NCBI RefSeq assembly: GCF_021730395.1
Contig: NC_069366.1
Location: 67,027,001 to 67,091,000 of the forward strand
DNA length: 64,000 nt
From: Mercenaria mercenaria
Taxonomy: Eukaryota; Mollusca; Bivalvia; Venerida; Veneridae
Direction of reading: 5' to 3'
In this document: in pieces, positions 46,968 to 58,642 of the stretch
Numbering within the stretch: position 1 is the stretch's first letter
How the letters are laid out: each line of letters starts with the position of its first letter
The notes under the pieces: model-generated
What the model saw: the letters and a program-made list of their open reading frames with translations, nothing else
Told to the model about the DNA's origin: nothing
Databases searched by the model: none
Translations under genes and position numbers: made by a program

Positions 46968-47617
46968 AAGGGCACCGCCTTGCGGATGCAGACGCTCAAC
47001 TGATTATTTTCTGTATAATAGAAATATTGTCCTACCCATTATTTTTTTAATCCAAAAGGGGCCATAATTCTTGCAAAAAGCAATGTAGAGTTACGGCACT
47101 TGCTGCAGAGTCAGCTTTTAATGGCAAATAACTGTTCTAAGTTTTAATACAATAGCTTTGACCATTAAGGAGAAAAGTTGAACTAAACGCAAAACTTAAC
47201 CAAGAAATCTGATATTTTCTAAGTCCAAAGGGGGGCATAATTCTTGCAAAAAAAACCCAACAGGATGGAGTTATATTTCTTACTGTAGAGAGTCAGCTAT
47301 TAGTGTTGAAAGTTTTTAAGCAATAGCTTTGATAGTTTAGGAGAAAAGCTGGCCTAAACACAAAACTTAACCAAGAAATCTAATTTTCTAAGTCCAAAAG
47401 GGGCCATAATTCTTGCAAAAAGCAGGATCGAGTTATGTTTCTTTCTGTACGGGGTCAGCTTTGATGGTAACAAGTGTTGCAAGTTTTAAAGCAATAGCTT
47501 TGATAGTTTAGGAGAAAAGCTGACATAAACATAAAACTTAACCAGGCAACGCCAACGCCGACGCCGATCAAGTGATGGCAATAACTCATTTTTTTAAAAA
47601 ATCAGATGAGCTAAAAC
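46968..47617 (+). mobile_element. Helitron-like tandem-repeat element, about 180-bp units
   Basis: Head AACAAGGGCACCGCCTTGCG. Three units follow with TCCAAAAGGGGCCATAATTC, TTGCAAAAAGCA and CAATAGCTTTGATAGTTTAG. It ends with ACGCCGACGCCGATCAAG and a hairpin (CTCATTTTTTT / AAAAAATCAGATGAG) followed by CTAAAAC. It lies 180 bp right of the 7.5-kb transposon. Confidence 0.6.
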
Positions 47618-47639
47618 AATATACACTCAAGGATTTTAT

Positions 47640-49190
47640 AAATATAAATATATATTCACTTATTCAATAGATCTGATCTGATATGATGGTTTCTTTTGTG
47701 GTACTTGAAGCGTAACCGTTGTTGCCTTTGAACGTGTAGCTCGTGCTGTATTTCACGTTATACAAAATTCACAACGCACATCTATAAAATTTAATGATGT
47801 TACTAAAAAAATACATGTTGAAATCGATTACAAATTCATAAACAACATTAAAATAAAGATTTCTCGACTTTTATAGAATTAAAGATTTATTCATTAAAAC
47901 AGTAGATCAACTGACATTTTTCCTTCTCAAAAGAAGACATTTCTTACACTTTCTTACTAAAACGCTAAAAAGCGAAACTATCAAACACCAACCAATTATA
48001 TTAGTATGGGAGAGTCAACGGAATTAAACTGAACAGTCTGTGGCTCTACGATCCCGCGTTTTACACCACATTAACGTCACTAAGTTTGACGTGTTGCAAC
48101 GTAAAACTCAATTTAACCTTTTTCATTGGAAAACTGCAGATTACCAACCTGATACACTTCTTCTTTATGCATACTTCACAAATAAATGCATTACGAAAAT
48201 CTCCTTGGATAAAATTTATGAAGCATTCTCAATGTCCTAGACTGTATATAGCATTTATTGTAAGATGAGGATAAAGGTAATACATTTGATAAGTTAAATA
48301 TACATTCGTTATGTCGCTTCGTTATGTCTCCGCTACAGAATCGATGCTTATTTCTCCGCAAAAATCAAATGCCCTAATATTTGTCTTTTAATTTGGTATC
48401 TTTGACACAAAAACATGAAAGTCATGTATTTTGAAACAAGTCATTTTGTAAGGTTATGTAAAACAAACGTGACAGAAGAAATAAATTGTACGTGTTGTAA
48501 ATATCTAATATCACCAGACAGCAGGTGAGACATGCCAAAGGTGTTACGATTGAATAGTAACTTTTAAGGGTTACTAAAACGGGAATTTTATTCTTCTTTT
48601 GTGTTAAGGTGTAGATATGCGGACGCTTTATTGTTATTATCTGCACCAGGTTCATTTTATTTGTGTTATCGTGTCACACGTTATAACACGATGTTTTCTT
48701 TAAAAATTACATTTTATTGTGCAATTAGATCAAGCAACTGGAAGCATTTTGGTCATACATTCTTCTCTTCGTGATTTAGTCTCAATATTCAGTTGTTGAC
48801 CAAGTCATATCTGTCTATATTATCAAGTGTGAAAAAAAAAACGGAAGTTTATGTAATATATTTATTTGTAACGATATAACTTGAAGTGACAGCTAACCCC
48901 AAAATATGTTTTTATCAATCTTGCGATCTTTTGCATGTTTTCGTCTGAAGTGTTACTACACGTACATTGTGAACCGTAGCATTCTGATTTTGTTTCTAAA
49001 GTAAACACGCTGCTAATTTTAAAAGATGAAACTAAAACGAAACATAAATATTAAAACTGAATAAAAATCGCACTTAAATAAGACTTATTCAATTTGCATA
49101 AAGGTTATGAAAAAAATCTAAATAAAAAATGTATATATATATAGTGTTTTAAAACTCTGCTAGAGCAAAACTATCTACTTTTTTTCTTGT
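47640..49190. other. Intergenic, no feature seen
   Basis: No conserved coding segment. Open frames at 48040-48268 and 48422-48655 lack motifs and overlap other frames. Confidence 0.35.
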
Positions 49191-49198
49191 TTTTATTT

Positions 49199-50392
49199 TA
49201 AGCTCACCTGAGCATGAAGTGCTCAAGGTGAGCTTTTGTGATCGCCCTGTGTCCGTCGTCGTCAACAATTTGACTGTTAACACTCTAGAGGTCACAATTT
49301 TAGCCTAATCTTAATGAAAATTAGTCAGAATGTTACCCTCAATAAAATTTTGGACGAGTTCGATATTGGGTCATCTGGGATTAAAAACTAGGTCACCAGG
49401 TCAAATCAGAGGAAAAGCTTGTTAACACTCTAGAGGTCACAAATTTAACCTATTCTTAATGAAACTTAGTCAGAATATTACCCTCAAGAAAATCTTGGAC
49501 GAATTCGATATTAGGTCATCTGAGATAAAAAACTAGGTCACCAGGTCAAATCAGAGGAAAAGCTTGTTAACACTCTAGAGGTCACAATTGTGGTCCACTC
49601 TTAATGAAACTTGGTCAGAATATTACTCTCAATACAATCTTGGACAAGTTCAATATTGGGTCATCTGAGGTTAAAAACTAAGTCACCAGGTCAAATCATA
49701 GGAAAAGCTTTTTCACACTCTTGAGGTCACAATTTTGGCCAATCTTAATTAAACTTGGTCAGAATGTTACCCTCAATAAAATCTTGGATGTGTTCGATAT
49801 TGGGTCATCTGGGGTAAAAAACTAGGTCACCAGGTCAAATCAGAGAAAAAACATGTTAACACTGTAGAGGCCATATTTAAGACTGTATCTTCATGAAACT
49901 TGGTCAGAATGTTAATCATGATGATCTCAAAGTCCAGTTTGAATCTTGGTCATGTGGGGTCAAAAACTAGGACACCAGGTCAAATCAAAGGAAAAGCTAG
50001 TTAACACTCTGGAGGCCACATTTATGATCTTGTCTTAATGAAACTTGGTCAGAATGTTAATCTTGATGATTTATAGGTCAAGTTCAAATCTGGGTTAGGT
50101 GGGGTCAAAAACTAGGTCACCGGGTCAAATCAAAGGAAAAGCTTGTTAACATTCTAGAGGCCATATTTATGACTGTATCTTCATGAAACTTAGTCAGAAT
50201 GTTAATCTTTATGATCTTTATGTCAAGTTCAAATCTGGGTCATGTGGGGTCAAAAACTAGGTCACCGGGTCAAATTAAAGGAAAAGCTTGTTAACACTCT
50301 AGAGGCGGTATTTATGACCACATCTTAATGAAACGATCTTGATGATCTTTAGGTCAGGTGGGCGATACAGGGCCTTCATGTCCCTCTTGTTT
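49199..50392 (-). mobile_element. Helitron-like/pearl-like tandem-repeat element, reverse orientation
   Basis: In reverse, the 3' hairpin comes first (AAGCTCACCTGAGCATGAAG, GTGCTCAAGGTGAGC). Then come about eight units of 140-150 bases with TTAACACTCTAGAGGTCACA, AATGAAACTTGGTCAGAATG and AAAACTAGGTCACCAGGTCA. It closes with GATACAGGGCCTTCATGTCC CTCTTG, the head motif (reversed) that I associate with this bivalve repeat. Units next to the hairpin end are the most alike. Confidence 0.7.
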
Positions 50393-50399
50393 AAGCGAA

Positions 50400-50660
50400 C
50401 ACGGCTATTTATTATTGTACAAAATTATAAGATTAATTATGACCCAGAGTAACTAAAATTTAATAAAACAACGAGCTCAATGAATCTTCTTGGTCAGGTT
50501 AATCTTAACCTTCAGCAAGGAAAATTAGAAACTTTTGTTAGGGTTACCACAATATATAATCCAGTTCACAATCTGCAGAAACTTGATATCACACACCTTC
50601 AAGAAGGTAACAAGGCTTCTTGTTTATGTTTTCGGAAAAAGAGTCGTTAAACTTTTTTAT
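50400..50660. other. Spacer, no feature seen
   Basis: AT-rich sequence between the tandem-repeat element and an unassigned open frame. Confidence 0.3.
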
Positions 50661-50661
50661 G

Positions 50662-50889
50662 TCAACAGTTACAGCTGATACCGTATGACTGGGTCTTGAC
50701 ATTATCTGTGCCAGTTAAAGAGTCCGATGTCCTGTAGATCCTTCTTAAACTGTTTAGTTCTTTGTCAGTAGAATGTCTCATATGTGACCTGGCCGGACCA
50801 AGATCAACATCTATTACATTCCTGATCATTTTTAGCGCCGCTACGTTGTCACCTGTACAGACATTTACTATTTGATTACTTTTCTTCAC
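50662..50889 (-). CDS. Unassigned open frame, possible exon or gene remnant
   Basis: The minus strand reads NQIVNVCTGDNVAALKMI, then DLGPARSHMRHSTDKELNSL and RRIYRTSDSLTGTDNVK, ending at a stop. The mixed composition is less AT-driven than neighbouring frames, which hints at real coding descent. I do not recognise the family. There is no strong upstream acceptor and no partner exon, so it may be the last exon of a gene or a fragment left by a repeat. Confidence 0.25.
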   Translation of the reverse strand: MKKSNQIVNVCTGDNVAALKMIRNVIDVDLGPARSHMRHSTDKELNSLRRIYRTSDSLTGTDNVKTQSYGISCNC

Positions 50890-51545
50890 AATATTAGTAA
50901 CATGAAATTTTGTAACGACTTGATGGTAATATCATAAACTGACAATATATATATTCGATCAATAGATCATTTCAATCACTTTTCCTCCATCAAACTTGAT
51001 CCTATTTCAATTTTGGTTTCTGTTTTAAGTATTGACATTGTATACTGTTTTTCAAGGCATTTAAAAGTTTCCAGGTATGTCTTGCTGCTCTATGAAGAGT
51101 ATTCGTTGCTATATAAGGGAACAAAACAGTGCCATGCAATGAGGTATTACCATGCAGTAGTCTTCTACCGGAAGGTGATTAATTATGTCAACTGCAACAT
51201 AATCTAATGCCCTAATATCCGTTTATGTTATGCTAAATTTACTATATGCTATTCTGCAAAATATTTAGGCTTGCATTTGCATATCTGAAAACTGTTAATT
51301 GCTTTCAAATACATATACATATAGAAAAACATTTTATTTACTATAACATTTCAAACTTAAGTTGGTGGGAGAATAAAGAAAAAAAGTCCGAAATGAAATA
51401 CATTATTAAATGGAAGCACTTCTGATTAAAGTACAAAACTAATTGACTCATTATCCATGTGACACATCAGTTTGTTATTATGAATGTTCACTGAATTTGT
51501 TTGAATATCCAAGCATGAATAAAGTAGTTACAAACAGGACAATAT
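50890..51545. other. Intergenic, no feature seen
   Basis: AT-rich sequence with no supported feature. Confidence 0.3.
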
Positions 51546-51549
51546 TACA

Positions 51550-52410
51550 ACATAGAAATTACTTTCAATAGTGACCTTGACCTTTGAGCTAAGGGTCTGT
51601 GTAGTGCATGAGACATATTTTCTCGTTATGAGAATATTTGTACCTTGTATTATTAAAGTTGGTGGAATCTCCTGTGCCCTAAAAGTATGACTTGACATCT
51701 GTGTATGGCGATTTCACGTTATTGTATTATGGGAACCAATTTGTGCCATGTAATATTATATTCAATGGATAGATGACAGAGGTATGGGGCAGACACGAAA
51801 CCGACCCTCTGAATAACATGTTAAGCTTTGACCTCTAAGTGTGGTAAGTGTGAATTGAGTTAGGAGTCTGTGAGTTTGCACATGCTAAATTGTCTCGTTT
51901 TGTGAATGATATGTGCCAAGTATTATTTAAATCTCGTGACGGCTGGCAGATAACTTGAGCGAACACATACCATATACTGTTAACATTTGACTTCGAATTG
52001 GTCTGGGAGTTAAGCGTGACATACTGTCTTGTTATGGAAAAATGTGTGCTAAAATATTTCAATATCATTTGTGCATGTCAAATCAGTATCGTTCTGTGCA
52101 TGGCAAAGTTATTGACCGGAGAAGAAGAGTTAATGAATTATTAATTAATAGTAAAATCCCTTGATGGATGACACAGTTATGGAGCGAACACCAACCGTAC
52201 CATGTTTATACCCAGTTGACATATAACCACCATGTCTGACCTTTACATTTGTGTTTGGGGTCCGAAAATTGCGTGTGACACATTACCTCCTTTAGCGAAA
52301 CATTTGTGCCAAGTAATAGTAAAATCCCTTGATAGCTGTTTCAGCTATTGAATGGAGAGGAAAATGTTGAACTAGGAATAAGTGACATTTACCTAGGGCG
52401 ATGGCGATCT
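51550..52410 (+). repeat. Worn tandem-repeat element, about 150-180-bp units
   Basis: Units repeat motifs such as GTGACCTTGACCTTTGA, GTGACACATTNNCTC-type segments, TTTGTGCCAAGTAATA and ATCCCTTGATGGATGACA. No clear hairpin end is kept, but a GGGGACTAAT at 52942 next to a SINE tail may be its relic. It is similar in style to 31925-32502. Confidence 0.5.
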
Positions 52411-52884
52411 AAATGGTCACATATAATCACTTCCTACGTGATTATGTCAGTTTATGATGTTAACGAAATATTTTGATCGGGATGAAAATTTTTAAGTGCT
52501 TTAATTGCGCCAAACATTTAGAGAAAATTAATTTTCAATTGAAAAGAAACTTTTATGATGGCAAGATCAAACCTATTGATTTAAAACTTCTAAACGTTTA
52601 TAAATGTTACCACCTTTTTACCAAGAGATGAAGACCTGTTCACCGCAAATGGACTTCCAGGGGATCTTCTGTTATAGATTACGTGTTATAGACCACATGT
52701 TTTTCGGATAATAATTTTAGCCATTTTTCGAACTTTTTAATGTTTGATGTGGACAACGAATTCTTAGACGGCAACCCCGCCAATATTGTACCCATGATTA
52801 TTCCCGTTATGGTGAAACGTGAATAACAACTTCAAAGAAAACATTTATACAATAAAATGATATTGAATAATCTTTAAAGACAGG

Positions 52885-52950
52885 AGTCTATCATGTGTCG
52901 GTGCGACGTTAAATCCAAAAAAAAATATAAAAAAAAATAGGGGACTAATA
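52885..52950 (+). repeat. SINE 3' tail next to a GGGGACTAAT end
   Basis: ATCATGTGTCGGTGCGACGT TAAATCC followed by A-rich sequence is the 3' end of the bivalve SINE type seen at 26018. It abuts AGGGGACTAAT, the terminal motif of the element at 31925-32502. Confidence 0.55.
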
Positions 52951-53057
52951 AAGTAACTTTTGGACAGAATGTCTAAGTCATTAATAAAATATACAGATAG
53001 TAATCTATGATACTTCATGTGTTGGTATCATGTGGTATTTCAATAGAAATACCACTT

Positions 53058-53205
53058 GCCATGCTCTATCTAGTATTTATAGGTTACTATATCTGTATCG
53101 ATGCTCTATCTAGTATTTATAGGTTACTAGATCTGTATCGAGAAATATGCGGAAATATTGCGCGACTTTAGTAGCGCAATATTTTCCCGCGAAAGAACGA
53201 CTGCA
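53058..53205. repeat. 43-bp tandem duplication followed by a short hairpin
   Basis: ATGCTCTATCTAGTATTTAT AGGTTACTA occurs at 53058 and 53101. Next, AATATTGCGC GACTTTAGTA GCGCAATATT (53154-53183) forms a perfect 10-bp stem. Function unknown. Confidence 0.6.
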
Positions 53206-53209
53206 TATT

Positions 53210-54580
53210 CCTCGGTGCAAAATCTATTAATCTTTTTATTATATACGCGTCTACACTTAAATTATTATATAAATGATATAAACCTTATTAAAGGTGCAAA
53301 ATAAAGACAAATGAATAGACATAAATCTTAAAAAAAGACTACACATTTTGTAATATAGTACTAAACATTATAATAGCCGTGCAATATTCCCTTGAAATCA
53401 ACACAAGAACAGAGAAACAAATGATTGTTTCTGTATTTTCTTAGACTGACATGGGGGTCATTTTGTCCTACTTTCATGTTTATCGTTTTTCCGTAATCGG
53501 TCTGAAATTCTTCGGGATCACGTGATTTTAAGATTGTTTCAAACGAATATCCGTTTAAAGACGCGCGACAAAATAACTGTATTTCCATGATGGTAATTAT
53601 ACACGACTTGCACGAAAAATATGAAATGTACAAATTTTATGTTTAAAATTGACAGTGACATATATTAGGCCAAAACAATGTGTTTAATGCCTAAAATCTT
53701 ATTAAATTAATGTAGCCATATGTACATAAATCAGTGTATTTAGGTAAATTTCAATCACATTTTGTTCCGGCAGTGTAAGACAGTTATTCATTTATATTCT
53801 TAAAACTATACTGAAAAGAGATTAACTGAAAAAGTTTGCAGACGAAGTTGTAAAAACACTTTTATTCGGGAAGGACCTGAATTGTCCTCCCGCAAACTTT
53901 TAGTATAGCTGTTTATTACCTGTATTATAAGAATGATTTTCATGAAGGTTTCGTGAGTTACAAAATTGTTGAATTCCATGTGCTAAGTTTGTAAAAATCA
54001 CGTTATCGTTTGGGCATATAATATATTTTGCATCTATTTATAAATTATAGCCTCGTTTTGGAGGATTCTTCCGAAAATATCCGAAGATGCTCGACGGGTT
54101 CGTAAGCAGTCGGAAAAGATACTTTCGGTTTGACTTAGGCAACATTTTTTGTTTATTTGTTAGTTATTCTTGAACATATTCATGACTATTTGGTCCGATC
54201 TGATGCAGTGGGCCATATTTTCAGTAAATAGGAAGTCTCAGCTACAAACTCTAGTTTTCATATAATACTCGTTCGGGTTTTAGTAATGGACCTTTAAGCT
54301 TGAGTGAAATTGAAGATATCGTCGTTAAAACCTATTAAATGAGACAAAATACATAAAACTGACGTCACAAATGACGTCACAGACCCGATATGAAATTTGA
54401 ACGTCAGAATACCAATCCGCCATCTTGGAAAAGCAGCAGCAAAACAGAAATTGTGACTTGAGTTTTATATAATTTTGTAAACATATGAAGATTCGGAGAC
54501 TTTATAATCTAATCAACACATAAAAAAGACTTTGTTAATTCTAGTATTCATATTGTTACGTGCCCACTCTAGTGGTTGAT
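53210..54580. other. Intergenic, no feature seen
   Basis: No supported gene or repeat. The 53361-53633 open frame has no recognisable motif. Confidence 0.3.
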
Positions 54581-54746
54581 GCAGAATGCTCGGGAGAAAA
54601 TCCAGCGTCAGTCAGCATGTTAAAGCCAAGCCGGGTCAAAGTAGTAATTTTCATAAAATGTCAAGAGGGAACATTGATCAAATAGCACATGCAGTCTTAC
54701 TTGTCCTTAATCATAAGTTTGATGTTTTAGAGGAAAAACTCGTTGT

Positions 54747-55091
54747 GTGAAGAAGGTGGAATTTGAGAGGGCCAAAAATAACATTTTGTCCGATGTCTAC
54801 ACACCTGATAGTTTGATGCAGTGTACAAAGAGAGAGAATTTGCGTATGAACATTTTTTATCCCGAGGGTGATTTGACGGAAGCAGTTGTGGACTTGTTTA
54901 ATCATATGGTCTTTTTGAATGATACTCCTGAGGGTTCTTCACAGTCACAGGGCGACTTGTTCAATTCTACGGATGATGATGATACGTTACCTCGGGCCCA
55001 TTTTTCTATGACGGACATTAGTGCTTGTCATTATACAAATCCTAAGCAGGGTAAAAAGAAGAAAATCATAGTCCGTTTTGCTTCTAGACAG
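54747..55091 (+). pseudogene. LINE ORF1-like fragment, 5' part
   Basis: Reads KVEFERAKNNILSDVYTPDS, then NLRMNIFYPEGDLTEAVVDL and, at the end, KKKIIVRFASRQ. The IIVRF.SR segment resembles the nucleic-acid-binding domain of LINE ORF1 proteins. Sequence just upstream (RGNIDQIAHAVLLVLNHKFD at about 54667) belongs to the same protein in another frame. The frame runs straight into the insertion at 55092 and resumes after it. Confidence 0.65.
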
Positions 55092-56295
55092 CAGGCCCGT
55101 AGCCAGAGGTAAAAAAATAGGGAGGCATTTGGTAGGGGGTCCATGGGCATGCTCCCTTGGGATTTTTTTAGGATGCCATTTCGTGCGTTTTTCTGCATTT
55201 CAAACATGTTTTTGTTACTTTTTGAAACAGCCAACCTATTTGCGATTATTGTCACTCTAAAACGCCAATTTAAAGGCATATGGTCATGTTTGCTTGCTTG
55301 GTATAATGTTATTCGAACCATATCATATATCATATATAAAAACAAGAAAAACTATCCCACTCACATTCTTTACTGAAGTTTAATTTATACAGTGAAAGAT
55401 TTTCAACAAATGATTTTACAACAACAACAATAAACTGATGTCAGGTTGACATTTTAAGATATCATTTCATGATTCAGACACGCAAATAAAGAAAAGAAAT
55501 TTAAATAATCTTCAAACGATTTACCAAATATAGCCGGTAATACTAAATCAAGTTTTGGAGTCAAGGATGTTACATATTAAGTTACATTTGCATCGTAATA
55601 TAAACACGCTAAATGAAACAATATATACAATACCGTGGAAAAAATGATCTTAAAATGTATGAAGCGTAATGAATGCCGCAAAGTAAGTTTTTATGCCTTT
55701 TTAGTTGTTAGTTGGTTGGATCTCATTACTTGGTAATATGGGCATAAGTTGCAGTGTCATTGAATTTGTGAAATAAAATAGGAATAAAAAGCACCTGATA
55801 ACTCCGTTCGAATAATAGAAACAGACAGCAGCCTCAAACTATTGCACTTTTAGTTTTCATAGCTTTAAATATCCATAATATTTGTGTCAAACAAATTAAG
55901 TAATTCATTGCAGATACCAAATTCAAACTTTGATCTTCCCCTTTCATTTTCAAATAAGCTCCCAAATTGTAGTATCAGGGCCAAGGATGAGGGCTCATGG
56001 TGTTGCCCATATATCAAAACAATATTGAAGTACTTTCCATTCAAAACAATAGTTTCTGCGTTCTTACTCTTTTAGCAAACTAAGTCGAATGGGACTATAG
56101 CAAACCTATCTTATTAAGCAGCCATCAAAGGGAGCGACTCAGCCTGACTGCTTAAGAAGGACGGCTGCTTAAGTCATGCTGAATAGCTACTTAATACAGT
56201 TGATCGCGAAGGCAGGATTTATTCTATACCTCTATTACAGTTTAATAGATTATATTTTTATCAAATGTGTGCAAAATGTCTCCCTAAATCTTCAT

Positions 56296-56620
56296 TTTAG
56301 CTCGACTATTCGAAGAATAAGGAGAGCTATCCTACTCACAACGGTGTCGTCGTCACACCTTGGTTAAGTTTTTCGTATCAGTTCACATTTTGACAAATCC
56401 TTTTGTCATATAGCTTTGAAACTTTCAACACTTGTGTACCTTCACCATGTCAAGTTTTAGGCTAGAGTACACAACTCTGTCAAGGATTTTGACCGAATTA
56501 TGGCCCATTTTAACGTAAAATCTTGGTTAAGTTTTCCGTACCAGTTCATATGTAGTGTAAACTGTTTTACATATGGCTTTGAAACTGTGACAAAGCCTAA
56601 AAATAAAAAGGGTAAAATAT
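56296..56620 (-). repeat. Helitron-like element end, reverse orientation, partial
   Basis: In reverse, a hairpin (ATAGCTCTCCTTATTCTTCG, AATAGTCGAGCTAAAA) closes a partial array with TCTTGGTTAAGTTTTCCGTA and AGTTCACAT repeated about 175 bases apart. It is the same type as 1-519. It lies in the 3.55-kb element. Confidence 0.5.
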
Positions 56621-56682
56621 CGAATATTTAGTCTTTATTGTAGCCTCATTACAGATACATAAAAGAATTAGCATATTTAAAC

Positions 56683-57128
56683 TAGGGCCGGGACGATTTC
56701 AAAATTTTGAAACCGGTTAATCATTTGTTTGAAATCCAATCGAACCGGTTAATCGGCCGCCATATTGAAAATGCTCTTTTCTTTCCTGATGACCGTATCA
56801 AGGTACTTCCAGCAGCTGACTTCATTAGGAACTTACGGACTTCATCATTTGCAAGCAGTCTGATAATTAATTAGTCATATTTTGGTGTATTTCAATTTGA
56901 ATATTTTACGACGGGCAAATCCAAGACTAATGATTATGTTGATTGATGTGTTTTAGGGAAATATACTATGGGTCAATGTGCTGGTCAAAGAAATTAGAAA
57001 TATATAAAGATAAAGTACGATTCGTGATATTTATTGTTTAAGAGCGATTAGCGGTTTTGCAAAATTGAAACCGGTTTCACATAGTAATTGAACCGGATCC
57101 GATTAACCGAGTAATCGTCCAAGTCCTA
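56683..57128. mobile_element. hAT-type MITE, 446 bp
   Basis: Flanked by the 8-bp duplication ATTTAAAC (56675-56682 and 57129-57136). The terminal inverted repeats are TAGGGCCGGGACGATT and, reversed, TAGGACTTGGACGATT (13 of 16 match). Subterminal AACCGGTTAATC-type motifs are repeated in both orientations near the ends. An 8-bp duplication with TAGGG-type ends fits non-autonomous hAT elements. It has no coding capacity. Confidence 0.85.
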
Positions 57129-57320
57129 ATTTAAACATCTGTACACAGTCATTAAATACATTAGAATTATAAGACAATTTTGTATACTACACTATGTCTA
57201 CCTCTCACATGTACATGTAATTACAGTGTTAAAACCAAGATGGTGTAAAAGGTGCTAATCGTTAATTAAAAACTGATATATCTTACGACCTAAAATTACA
57301 TTAAAGCTCAATAAAAACAA

Positions 57321-57445
57321 GAGCTGTCCGTAAGACAGCAAAGACAGCACGCTCGACTTTTCTCAGCTAGAGCTGGGCTGAATTCTATCAAATATCGAAA
57401 GAAGCAATAAAACATATCAGGCGAAGGTATGAGGCTTGTGTCAGT
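57321..57445 (+). repeat. Head fragment of a tandem-repeat element
   Basis: ACAAGAGCTGTCCGTAAGAC starts a segment whose first bases match position 1 of the window. The tandem core is missing, so only the 5' head is present. Confidence 0.5.
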
Positions 57446-57928
57446 GTTTGCGCATATATCAGTAAACTGTATTTTTGGTAGATTTGTATTTCCGTATCCA
57501 GATTGATTTTTCTGGTCTTAAACACCACATTCCTCCACCTCCTCCTCTTCATAAAAACTGTTATAAATCATTTGCAGATTCATTCATAAAACTTAACACG
57601 CAGTGTATAGGTGGAATAGCCAAAACACGAAGCGCGTGCAGCACAGTTCAATGGTGGTTTATTGATGAATAACCCGAGATAGATTTTTCTCTACATGTAT
57701 GTAGGTTTTTCACTGGTCGTGTTAGAATTTAATTTATTTTGAAGAATATTAAGCGCGAAATTCTTGTTGAAGCAGACGATAGGTAGAACATGGGGTATTG
57801 TGATCAATTGATGAAACTCCATTTATGCTGTAATCATTAATTGGTATGGATTTGAATGTTCTTTTCAACCTTATGAAGTTTTATTTTAATTTCACCCTTC
57901 AAACAATTTGTTAAAACGCATTTTTCTC

Positions 57929-58279
57929 TTATCTCTGGATATCCAGTCTTTGTAGCAACATCCTTGTCATTGTATGAAAGAAGCACTTTTTTTTATAGAA
58001 AACCTTTTTCAGCATGAGAGCAACATTATACGGAACTTTGATTTTAGGGAAAATTGTTTCAACATTTTTACATTTAATTTTACTCGTATAAGATAAATCA
58101 GCGGCTCCATCAAGAAGAATTATATAGACATACATCTCCCAAAAAGTAAGTCCTGTGTTGCATCCGAGACCTCCTTCGCAAGAGCGACACATTACAAACC
58201 ATAAATCGGTATAAGTACCCGGGGTAGATTGAGGAGTGAAAGGGAAATTTGTCTCTTTAGTATAAAAACAGGGCAACAA
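57929..58279 (-). CDS. Unassigned open frame inside the 3.55-kb element
   Basis: The minus strand reads TYTDLWFVMCRSCEGGLGC, then LTFWEMYVYIILLDGAADLS and IFPKIKVPYNVALMLKKV. Four cysteines lie close together (CRSCEGGLGC). The composition looks more protein-like than most frames here, but I recognise no family. It could be a remnant of the element's own protein or captured host sequence. Confidence 0.25.
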   Translation of the reverse strand: MLPCFYTKETNFPFTPQSTPGTYTDLWFVMCRSCEGGLGCNTGLTFWEMYVYIILLDGAADLSYTSKIKCKNVETIFPKIKVPYNVALMLKKVFYKKKCFFHTMTRMLLQRLDIQR

Positions 58280-58642
58280 AGTGTGTTTTTTTTACATATC
58301 ATATATCCTGTTTTTTGGGGAGCCCCACAAACCCTCATATATGGAGGAGGGTGGGACACAACCTTCCAAATTAATGCCCGTCGGGGCTTTGACTTTACCA
58401 TTCAAATACCTAATAAGCACGAACAAACGCACATACTCGTTTGCCTCGGTAAAATTTAGTCTCTCGCTACGGCCATGTATAGTGTAATTATTCGTGATAT
58501 TAAAAAAATAGCGGAAAATAGTGCCTAAGTTCGGTTTTGCCTTTTAAGATGGTGACTCAAAACATATCCTTTTTTCTCATAATTTTGGCAGAAAAACAGG
58601 GAGGCACTGGCCTCCCTGTGCCTCAGTGTAGCTACGGGCCTG

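Larger units (their letters stand above)
55092..58642. mobile_element. 3.55-kb TIR element inserted in LINE ORF1
   Basis: Flanked by GACAG at 55087-55091 and 58643-58647 (5-bp target duplication). The ends match as inverted repeats over 12 bases (CAGGCCCGTAGC), and both subterminal regions carry GGGAGGC motifs. If the element and one GACAG are ignored, the LINE frame continues as VRFASRQSVRMIYKHKKKL, so the insertion is clean. No transposase is recognised. The interior holds tandem-repeat element pieces (56296-56620, 57321-57445) and a hAT-type MITE. Superfamily unassigned. Confidence 0.8.
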
